Shown here: in pieces, positions 1-5,385 of the stretch
Layout: each line of letters begins with the position of its first letter
Numbering within the stretch: position 1 is the stretch's first letter
Assembly: GCA_001604495.1 (NCBI GenBank)
Contig: LVBR01000175.1
Location: forward strand, 1 to 6,752
Direction of reading: 5' to 3'
Length of the DNA: 6,752 nt
Origin: Acholeplasmatales bacterium Tener_01
GTDB taxonomy: Bacteria > Bacillota_I > Bacilli_A > ML615J-28 > CAG-698
Made by a program: the position numbers and the translations under genes
The notes under the pieces: model-generated
Seen by the model: the letters and a program-made list of their open reading frames with translations, nothing else
Databases searched by the model: none
Told to the model about the DNA's origin: nothing

Positions 1-30
1 TTTTTCAATACCAATAAAATATATTCAATT

Positions 31-67
31 AAAAAATGTCCATTAATAAATATATATTACTGGACAT
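31..67 (-). terminator. Intrinsic terminator at the end of the operon
   Basis: On the minus strand ATGTCCA (67-61) pairs perfectly with TGGACAT (42-36). Inside it, past a single G-A mismatch, a further TAATA/TATTA stem closes a six-base loop. The outer stem runs directly into a T tract (36-31). The hairpin overlaps the last codons and the TAA stop (57-59) of the final gene, so the operon ends with almost no 3' untranslated sequence. The T tract on the minus strand fits termination of the leftward operon; the plus strand lacks a matching T run. Confidence 0.8.
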
Positions 68-575
68 CTTGTTCATCTTTTGTTTCTTTCATAAAATCAT
101 ACTTATTAAGTCTTGCCACAATCACCCCAACAATCACTCCTGTAGGGATTGAAAGTAGCATGATAAATGGTAAATAATAGACTACTTCACTAGCGTTCAT
201 AACGAATGTGGCAACTAATACCTGGCCAATTCCATGAATTAGGGCACCAGTGATACTAATAAATACTAAACTTAGTTTCTTTATTTGTTTTAAAAGAATC
301 ATTATTAAAAATGATAATAATCCTCCACTCAAACTCATAAAGAACCCAATATTTAAAAAGCTACCTAAAACTAAACTTACAAGTACTATTCTAAATAATG
401 TGATAATTAATGCTTCATACCACTTAAAGTGATAAATTGCATACAAAATAATGATATTAGCTAGACCTAATTTAACACCAGGTACTAAACTGATTGGAAT
501 TAAACTCTCAACATAGCCTAAAATTGATGCGATAGCGATAAGTAGGCTAATAATTACAATTCTACGAACCTTCAT
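57..575 (-). CDS. Gx transporter / 'heptaprenyl diphosphate synthase component I' family membrane protein (EetB-like)
   Basis: The 172-residue product is an integral membrane protein with about five helices. Family features are PISLVPGVKLGLANIIIL (27-44), FRIVLVSLVLGSFLN (61-75), the SLSGGLLSFLIM stretch (81-92) and HGIGQVLVA (114-122, HNxGQ in many relatives). The old name comes from a B. subtilis annotation. The fold resembles small substrate-binding membrane components of ECF-type transporters, so prenyl synthesis is doubtful. In Gram-positive electron-transfer loci this family sits beside the NusG-domain-II protein, and I recall it as EetB. A role in moving or organising flavin or quinone, or in assembly of the chain, is inference. 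The ATG overlaps the upstream TGA by 4 bp (ATGA). The charged C-terminal tail ends within the terminator hairpin, making it the last gene of the operon. Confidence 0.85.
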   Translation of the reverse strand: MKVRRIVIISLLIAIASILGYVESLIPISLVPGVKLGLANIIILYAIYHFKWYEALIITLFRIVLVSLVLGSFLNIGFFMSLSGGLLSFLIMILLKQIKKLSLVFISITGALIHGIGQVLVATFVMNASEVVYYLPFIMLLSIPTGVIVGVIVARLNKYDFMKETKDEQDVQ

Positions 576-967
576 CTTAGCACCACATCCACATCGCTCT
601 CGCCGCTTAGTACTATTTTATAGTGTAAATCAAGGCAGATAATAGGAGTTGCGCTTGTTGTGGCCCATCCCATCCTCTTACAATCTCCTCGCTTACAATT
701 AGCACTAACAACTCTAATTGCGCCCTTCTTTACTTCAACTGTGATATATTCACTATCATGTAGACATATATCAATTAAAGTATTTTCGCTAACCTTTGAT
801 AAATCAATTGTTTCAATCACTTTATTTTCATAGTAAACTGTAGCAATTAAATTATCTTTTTGGGCACCTACTCTTGTTATTACTAATATAACAATAGATA
901 CTACTATTATTAGGCTTACTAATATCACTTCAATTAGATGATTTTTAATGGCTTTAATTAAATTCAT
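572..967 (-). CDS. Membrane-anchored NusG domain II protein (EetA-like)
   Basis: The 131-residue product has one membrane helix (about residues 11-31) and an extracytoplasmic domain of the NusG domain II type (the domain only, not the transcription factor). The match rests on the series ETIDLSK, then VEVKKGAIRVVSANCKRGDC, then MGW and TPIICLDL. Three cysteines, 91, 96 and 111, form the family's C-x4-C plus C pattern. The function is not known in detail. The family is common beside ApbE and the Gx-type membrane protein in flavin-based electron transfer loci, and I recall it as EetA there. I chose ATG 967 because it puts basic residues just before the helix. In-frame ATG 1003 and TTG 1012 would add a hydrophobic stretch and have no better ribosome-binding site. 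None of the starts has a clear Shine-Dalgarno, so coupling to apbE (14-bp overlap) is likely. Confidence 0.82.
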   Translation of the reverse strand: MNLIKAIKNHLIEVILVSLIIVVSIVILVITRVGAQKDNLIATVYYENKVIETIDLSKVSENTLIDICLHDSEYITVEVKKGAIRVVSANCKRGDCKRMGWATTSATPIICLDLHYKIVLSGESDVDVVLR

Positions 968-1919
968 AATATGAACCAGGGTGAGACTCAAAAACCTCAC
1001 CATTACTATCAAATATGATATATTCTAAACCGTTTGATAGGCAAATTTCTCCTATCTCACCAAGCTCCATTGACATAAATGCAGTTGCATAGGCATCAAT
1101 TTTCTTAGAATCACTACCTACTAAATATACCGCAACATGGTTTTTCGCAGGGCGAGCTGTCAAAGGATTAACAATATGGTGAACTACTCCATCATCAACA
1201 TTGATCTTTTGTTCATTGATTGATGCACACCCTAAATCACCATTTTTAATGTAGATGGTTCTGCTCGAATCATACATCAAACCAATTGCAAAATATGCAC
1301 CATTTTTTTCACCCATTGTAAGGCTTGATGAACCAGCATTAATCAAATAATGTTTAATACCGTTTTGAATGATATATTCTTTAACCACACTTAAGGCATA
1401 TCCTTTAGCAATACCACCTAAATCAAGTTTAGCATTACCTTCTATTTTAACTTTATTGCCATCAATTACTATTCTTGACGAATTAAGTTCTTCTAAAAGA
1501 CTATTCACCTCACTATCAGTTGGCATACCTCTTTCACCATATATTACTTCTTTATAAGTGTCGCTAATATTACCAACTAGGGGATTAAAATGTCCAAGTG
1601 TTTCATCTTTAACACTAAGTGCATAATTAATAACATCGATTAATTTACTATCAACTAATACAAAATCATCTGAATTATTAATAGTATAGACATTATTAAT
1701 ATCCCTAGGGTTAATTGCATCGCATAAAGTTTCATATTCAAAGAATATATCGCGTATATCATCGTAGTTTTTCATAACGTTATCTTTATTTGCTTTTATT
1801 TTAATCTCAATGAAAGTTCCGAAAGCATAAATACTTCCTTCCATGGCTTTCTCATTGCTACAAGCAAATAAAGGAGCTAAAAAGAGAACTAAAATAATCA
1901 TCAGTAATCTTTTTTTCAT
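954..1919 (-). CDS. apbE: FAD:protein FMN transferase (ApbE-like lipoprotein)
   Basis: ApbE (Ftp) uses FAD to attach FMN through a phosphoester bond to a Thr in the [S/T]GAT motif of partner proteins, here most likely RnfG and RnfD. The 321-residue product begins with a lipoprotein signal peptide (KKR, hydrophobic core, LFAC with Cys20 as lipid anchor), placing it outside the membrane. Conserved stretches include LDLGGIAKGYA (166-176), HHIVNPLTARPA (247-258) and DAYATAFMSMELGE (275-288), the last carrying the Mg2+-binding acidic residue. The segment usually read as N-x-GGN/GGD is NAGSSSLTMG here (about 194-203), so the second Gly is replaced. The start follows AGGAGGAGC and the gene lies 18 bp after rnfB. 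Its end overlaps the next gene by 14 bp. Presence in the operon fits coordinated synthesis of the flavinylated subunits and their modifying enzyme. Confidence 0.94.
   Translation of the reverse strand: MKKRLLMIILVLFLAPLFACSNEKAMEGSIYAFGTFIEIKIKANKDNVMKNYDDIRDIFFEYETLCDAINPRDINNVYTINNSDDFVLVDSKLIDVINYALSVKDETLGHFNPLVGNISDTYKEVIYGERGMPTDSEVNSLLEELNSSRIVIDGNKVKIEGNAKLDLGGIAKGYALSVVKEYIIQNGIKHYLINAGSSSLTMGEKNGAYFAIGLMYDSSRTIYIKNGDLGCASINEQKINVDDGVVHHIVNPLTARPAKNHVAVYLVGSDSKKIDAYATAFMSMELGEIGEICLSNGLEYIIFDSNGEVFESHPGSYYEFN
980..1001 (-). other. Hairpin in the apbE / NusG-II gene junction
   Basis: GGTGAG (minus strand 1001-996) and CTCACC (985-980) form a perfect 6-bp GC-rich stem around a 10-base loop. 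It lies within the 3' end of apbE and 13 bp upstream of the preferred ATG (967) of the next gene. No T tract follows, so it is not a terminator. It falls where a ribosome-binding site would be expected, and no clear Shine-Dalgarno is visible. It may make translation of the downstream gene depend on ribosomes finishing apbE. Confidence 0.4.
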
Positions 1920-1937
1920 AATGCTCCTCCTATTAGT

Positions 1938-2264
1938 TTATTCTTTAAATGTTACTTTAATAATAGTTCCATCCTCATTTGGATGTTTTTCTAAATAATC
2001 ACGGATTAATTTGTAATTAGTTTCCGCTTTTCCCGGCTTACATCTTTCTAAGTCGCATACTTCGCCCTTAATGATTGCTTCACTAAAGCCAGCACAACCA
2101 GCGTACCCACAAGCACCACAGTTATAGTTAGGTAGCATGTTTTTAACATCTTCTACTCTCGTGTCTTCTTTTACGTAGAATACGACGCTACTAATAGCTA
2201 GGGCGATACCAAGTACTAAGCCAAGTCCACCAAGTATCAAAAATGTATATAATACTGTTATCAT
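1938..2264 (-). CDS. rnfB: Rnf electron transport complex subunit B, short form lacking ferredoxin domains
   Basis: RnfB normally receives electrons from ferredoxin on the cytoplasmic side and passes them to the membrane subunits. This 108-residue product has the N-terminal membrane helix (about 5-30). The RnfB-type Fe-S domain follows, LPNYNCGACGYAGC, with Cys49, 52, 57 and 75 as ligands (Cys70 is extra) and the typical CKPGKAE ending. It then stops after a short helix-like region. The two or more ferredoxin-like CxxCxxCxxxCP motifs of ordinary RnfB (about 190 residues in E. coli RsxB, longer in acetogens) are missing. This is not a frameshift: only 18 bp separate its TAA from the apbE start, and those contain the apbE ribosome-binding site. 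The start follows GAGGAG and overlaps the preceding small gene by 4 bp. How ferredoxin would dock is open; the small Cys-rich neighbour may contribute. Confidence 0.88.
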   Translation of the reverse strand: MITVLYTFLILGGLGLVLGIALAISSVVFYVKEDTRVEDVKNMLPNYNCGACGYAGCAGFSEAIIKGEVCDLERCKPGKAETNYKLIRDYLEKHPNEDGTIIKVTFKE

Positions 2265-2479
2265 TTTTTTAACTCCTCTTTTGCTTCTTCCAAGTCTTCT
2301 TTTAGTTTATAGAATTTGCATCCAGTGTTAGAGCAACCTACGCACTTTTCATCATCAATTAAGTTCTCACAACCCTTAGGTGGTGGAGTTCTTTTGTTAA
2401 GTACATATGTTACAAAAAACAAAATTACTAGTGCCACTACGACGCAAATAGCTATAATAATGTACCCAGTTCTTCCCAT
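2261..2479 (-). CDS. Small cysteine-rich membrane protein between rnfA and rnfB, unrecognised family
   Basis: I do not recognise this 72-residue protein as a named family. It has one N-terminal membrane helix (about residues 6-27) and a short basic, proline-rich linker (NKRTPPP). A cysteine cluster follows, with Cys37, 46, 49 and 54 (C-x8-C-x2-C-x4-C), and then a charged amphipathic tail (KLKEDLEEAKEELKK) likely to be helical. The CVGCSNTGC core has the same CxxCx4C spacing, and the same Gly before the last Cys, as CGACGYAGC in the RnfB encoded next. A single Fe-S cluster on a membrane anchor is the natural inference. The gene looks real: it overlaps rnfA by 1 bp (TAATG) and rnfB by 4 bp (ATGA), and an AAGGAA lies about 13 nt before its ATG. 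It superficially resembles small FeoB-associated Cys-rich membrane proteins, but the context points to an Rnf accessory or subunit. Confidence 0.85.
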   Translation of the reverse strand: MGRTGYIIIAICVVVALVILFFVTYVLNKRTPPPKGCENLIDDEKCVGCSNTGCKFYKLKEDLEEAKEELKK

Positions 2480-3063
2480 TAAATGTTAATCATTCCTTGC
2501 AAACCAATAAATGCTAAACTCATTAAAGCCGCAGTAATCAAAGCAATTGGAACGCCTTTTAGGCACTTTGGAATATTACTTGCTTCTAAACGAACTCTTA
2601 TGCAACTAAATACAAATATTATTAATAAGAATCCTAAAGAAGTGCCTAGTGCATTACTTAAACTCATCAAAAATGTTAATCCTTGGTCAGTGTTACCTTG
2701 AGCAACGCCAAGTACAGCACAGTTTGTTGTGATAAGAGGAAGATATACTCCAAGAGCTTTATATAAGCTTGGACTATATTTCTTAATTACCATTTCAACA
2801 AATTGTACAAGGGAAGCAATAACTAAAATATAAGTTATTGTATCCATATAAGGAATTCCTGCAGGAACTAACACATAATGATACAAAGGCCAAGTAATAA
2901 GCGTTGCTAGTACTATTACAAATACAACCGCAACACCCATTCCAAGTGCTGAATTAGTCTTTTTACTAACACCCAAGAAAGGACAAATTCCATAGAAACG
3001 AGACAAAATAACATTGTCAATTAACATGCCATTGATAATGGCTAATATAAATGTCAAAATCAT
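2479..3063 (-). CDS. rnfA: Rnf electron transport complex subunit A
   Basis: RnfA is the NqrE-type partner of RnfE; together they form the membrane core that passes electrons across the bilayer through a shared Fe-S site. The 194-residue product has about six membrane helices. Family signatures include IDNVILSRFYGICPFLGVSK (15-34) and LPLITTNCAVLGVAQ (108-122). Cys27 and Cys115 match the two cluster ligands expected from the family. ALGTSLGF lies near 138. Length is typical of the family. The start at 3063 follows a consensus AAGGAGG and overlaps the rnfE stop by 4 bp. Its TAA stop shares one base with the ATG of the following small gene, a position where rnfB would normally be found. Confidence 0.96.
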   Translation of the reverse strand: MILTFILAIINGMLIDNVILSRFYGICPFLGVSKKTNSALGMGVAVVFVIVLATLITWPLYHYVLVPAGIPYMDTITYILVIASLVQFVEMVIKKYSPSLYKALGVYLPLITTNCAVLGVAQGNTDQGLTFLMSLSNALGTSLGFLLIIFVFSCIRVRLEASNIPKCLKGVPIALITAALMSLAFIGLQGMINI

Positions 3064-3758
3064 TTTGCTTCCTCCTTATTTTCTAGTTGTGCTTTCTTTG
3101 CTTCCTTTTCTTTAAATGCTAAAATTTCTTGTTTTTTGTTTGTGCGATAAGCTAAAAATGCTAAAACTACACCTAAAACTAAGAAACCACCTGTAGGCAT
3201 TGTAAACATACTAATAGCATATTCTTTTAAAGGAACGAATTTTACATATGGAAGGAATGTTAAAGTCTTACCAAATGTAAAGCCACCAGTACCTAAAAAT
3301 TCACGAAATACCGCAATTATTACAATCGCTAAAGTGTATCCAATACCATTTCCAATAGCATCAAAGAAAGAATTTAATACATCATTCTTACTAGCAAATG
3401 CTTCAGCTCTACCTAAAACTATACAGTTTACAACAATCAAACTAATAAATACACCAAGTTTAGAGTAAAGTTCTGGTAGATATGCTTGGCTAAACATTTT
3501 AACAATAGTTACAAATGTGGCAATAACTACAATATAAACAGGGATCTTAACTTCTTGTGGTGTAATCTTACGTAGTAAGCTAATTACAATATTAGATCCA
3601 ATCAATACAAACATAAATAGTAGTCCCATACCTAGTGCTGACTCAATTGAAGTGGTTGTAGCTAGGGCTGGACAAGTACCAAGTAATGTGACAAACAAAG
3701 GATTTTCTTTAATAATACCTTTAACAAGGTTTGAAATTCTTGAAGATTTCTCTTTCAT
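3060..3758 (-). CDS. rnfE: Rnf electron transport complex subunit E
   Basis: RnfE is a polytopic membrane subunit homologous to NqrD that forms an antiparallel pair with RnfA; the two together hold a membrane-embedded Fe-S site. The 232-residue product has about six membrane segments. It carries LLGTCPALATTTS (about 25-37) and NCIVLGRAEAFASK (111-124), with Cys29 and Cys112 as the expected cluster ligands. The C-terminal 25 or so residues (from about 206) are a highly charged Lys/Glu tail on the cytoplasmic side. The start at 3758 has a strong AGGAGGGG upstream and overlaps the rnfG stop by one base. Its TGA stop overlaps the rnfA ATG in an ATGA junction (4 bp). RnfE and RnfA are paralogues; the GRAEAFASK segment identifies this one as E. 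Confidence 0.95.
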   Translation of the reverse strand: MKEKSSRISNLVKGIIKENPLFVTLLGTCPALATTTSIESALGMGLLFMFVLIGSNIVISLLRKITPQEVKIPVYIVVIATFVTIVKMFSQAYLPELYSKLGVFISLIVVNCIVLGRAEAFASKNDVLNSFFDAIGNGIGYTLAIVIIAVFREFLGTGGFTFGKTLTFLPYVKFVPLKEYAISMFTMPTGGFLVLGVVLAFLAYRTNKKQEILAFKEKEAKKAQLENKEEAK

Positions 3759-4297
3759 TATTCATCCCCTCCTTTAAAATTATTATTAAAATGCTCCAGT
3801 GCACTACTTATTAAGCTTTTAACAAGTTTTGCACCATATGTTGCACCACAGTGAGTGTCAACATTATCAATATTACCACTATTTACGCTACCGTTTTGGT
3901 ATGTTGCTTCAACATGATCTTCTACTTTTGGAGCAAAAGATTGACCATTTTCTAAAAATACTACTCTTGTAACTTTTCCATCACTACTAATACCTACTAA
4001 AAGGGTAATAATTCCATAAGCATTTTTACCACTTAAGCGGTATACATAACCTTTAACTTCATCATTAACTAGTGCTTTAGTTACTTTTTTAACTTCACCT
4101 TCGCCATTATCGAATACTATTTCAGGGTTTGCACCACTAAAGATTTCATTAAGCGCTTCTTTTTCTTGCTTAATTCCATTTTCAACAATAATTGGTTCAG
4201 TGACCATATTTACTAATACGATTAATGCTCCACTAAGCCCAGCTACAAGCATTAAAACGATACTGATTTTAAAAATCTTCTTTATACTAAGTTTCAT
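3758..4297 (-). CDS. rnfG: Rnf electron transport complex subunit G (FMN-binding)
   Basis: RnfG is a membrane-anchored subunit, homologous to NqrC, with an extracytoplasmic domain holding a covalent FMN. The 179-residue product has one N-terminal membrane helix (about residues 10-32, preceded by lysines, so N-terminus inside). An FMN-binding domain follows, with KVTRVVFLENGQSFAPKV at about 108-125. The flavin attachment motif near the C-terminus reads DTHCGAT (147-153). The acceptor Thr153 is kept, but the position normally occupied by Ser or Thr in [S/T]GAT is Cys150. The motif is usually followed by a T/S-x-S-like segment; here it is YGA. The start has AGAGGTG upstream. The stop overlaps the rnfE start by 1 bp (TAATG), implying translational coupling. 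The sister site in RnfD is a perfect SGAT. Confidence 0.94.
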   Translation of the reverse strand: MKLSIKKIFKISIVLMLVAGLSGALIVLVNMVTEPIIVENGIKQEKEALNEIFSGANPEIVFDNGEGEVKKVTKALVNDEVKGYVYRLSGKNAYGIITLLVGISSDGKVTRVVFLENGQSFAPKVEDHVEATYQNGSVNSGNIDNVDTHCGATYGAKLVKSLISSALEHFNNNFKGGDE

Positions 4298-4306
4298 TTT
4301 GCACCT

Positions 4307-5377
4307 CTAAAGCCCAAAGATAACAATAACTACAACTATAGCTATCATTAATCCCCAAATTAAGAAATGTTTCCATGAATACTTATTAGTGCTCCACTTA
4401 TAATAATCAATAACAGGAACAAACATATTACTAATTAAAATTGCGAAAGCAACACCTTCTGGATATGCTCCAACAAGTCTAATCAAAGCACTAATAACAC
4501 CAATCATAATACCAAATGTGATTCTACCAACTCTTGTTACTGGGCTTGTAACAGGATCTGTTGCCATAAAGATAGCACCAAATAGTAGTCCACCTGATAA
4601 TACTTGATATAACATATAAACTAATGCATTACCATCTTGCTTAATGCCACCAAATAGCATAATTATTGCAAATGATAATATAACACTCGCTACAACTCTA
4701 AAGTCACAACTACGTCTAACAATTAGATATATTCCACCAATTAAAATACATAATTTACTTACTTCACCCATTGAACCACTTACAGTTCCAATGAATAAAT
4801 TCTTTATTGATTCCAAATTTACAATGCTTATATCATTTGCTAGGGCTCCAAGTGGAGTTGCACCACTAAATGCATCGATACCACCAAAATTAACATTTGG
4901 ATAAGTAACGCTACTACCAAAACATACCATTGTAATAACTCTACCTAGTGCTGCTGGGTTAAAGATATTTCCACCCATACCACCAAATACAAGTTTACCA
5001 AGTACTATTCCACTTAATGCTCCAATAAATGTAATATATATACTACATCCAGCTGGCATAATCATCGCATAAATAACTGCACTAATAAGTGGAGTTAATA
5101 AATTATTGATTGTAGCTTTAGAATAAGCATATTTAACTCTTTCACTAAACTTTACTTTAGTGCCATCATATGGTTTTTTATTAACCAAAAAGACAAAAAC
5201 CGCTTCACTTAAAAGCATTGTGACAATACTAACTGCTAAAACACTAACGGCACCTAGTCCAAATTGAACTATTGAATAGATTACAACCGGAATTAAAGCA
5301 ATTAATACATCAAGCATCATGCGTTTAACGGATGAGTCTTTAAAAATATGTGGACTGTTCTCTTTAATTAAGCGCAT
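4307..5377 (-). CDS. rnfD: Rnf electron transport complex subunit D
   Basis: RnfD is an integral membrane subunit, homologous to NqrB, carrying a covalently attached FMN and thought to take part in ion translocation. The 356-residue product is almost wholly hydrophobic with about nine or ten membrane segments. Family signatures are GNIFNPAALGR at residues 136-146 and the flavinylation motif DAFSGATPLGAL, where Thr174 of SGAT is the expected FMN-phosphothreonine. ATDPVTSPVT at 272-281, a conserved NqrB/RnfD stretch, is also present. The start at 5377 has AGGTGAT a few bases upstream, following the rnfC stop by 8 bp; rnfG begins 9 bp after its stop. The required FMN transferase (ApbE) is encoded downstream in the same operon. 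Length and motifs look normal and nothing suggests truncation. Confidence 0.96.
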   Translation of the reverse strand: MRLIKENSPHIFKDSSVKRMMLDVLIALIPVVIYSIVQFGLGAVSVLAVSIVTMLLSEAVFVFLVNKKPYDGTKVKFSERVKYAYSKATINNLLTPLISAVIYAMIMPAGCSIYITFIGALSGIVLGKLVFGGMGGNIFNPAALGRVITMVCFGSSVTYPNVNFGGIDAFSGATPLGALANDISIVNLESIKNLFIGTVSGSMGEVSKLCILIGGIYLIVRRSCDFRVVASVILSFAIIMLFGGIKQDGNALVYMLYQVLSGGLLFGAIFMATDPVTSPVTRVGRITFGIMIGVISALIRLVGAYPEGVAFAILISNMFVPVIDYYKWSTNKYSWKHFLIWGLMIAIVVVIVIFGL

Positions 5378-5385
5378 ATTATCAC

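Noticed and set aside
250..432. Plus-strand open frames at 250-432, 1369-1557, 2483-2701, 4644-4904 and 6394-6633
   Set aside because: Each lies inside a well-supported minus-strand gene, the translations show no recognisable domain, and their composition reflects the reverse of membrane-protein or AT-rich codons.
572..967. NusG-II protein as a transcription elongation factor
   Set aside because: It has a membrane anchor, lacks the NGN and KOW domains of NusG, and has the three-cysteine pattern of the extracytoplasmic domain family.
572..1012. The longer 146-residue version of the NusG-II protein starting at TTG 1012 or ATG 1003
   Set aside because: The extra N-terminus overlaps apbE by up to 59 bp, has no ribosome-binding site, and puts a hydrophobic stretch before the natural basic-then-helix anchor that starts at ATG 967.
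1919..1938. A frameshift or early stop hiding the missing ferredoxin part of RnfB
   Set aside because: Only 18 bp lie between the rnfB stop and the apbE ATG, and they contain the apbE ribosome-binding site; no ferredoxin-type CxxCxxC coding sequence is present in any frame here.
2055..2057. Cys70 of RnfB as an additional cluster ligand
   Set aside because: Cys49, 52, 57 and 75 already match the family's four-ligand pattern; Cys70 sits in a variable stretch and is probably incidental.
2261..2479. The small Cys-rich gene as a FeoB-associated Cys-rich membrane protein
   Set aside because: Similar in size and layout only; there is no feoA or feoB nearby, and the gene overlaps rnfA and rnfB on both sides.
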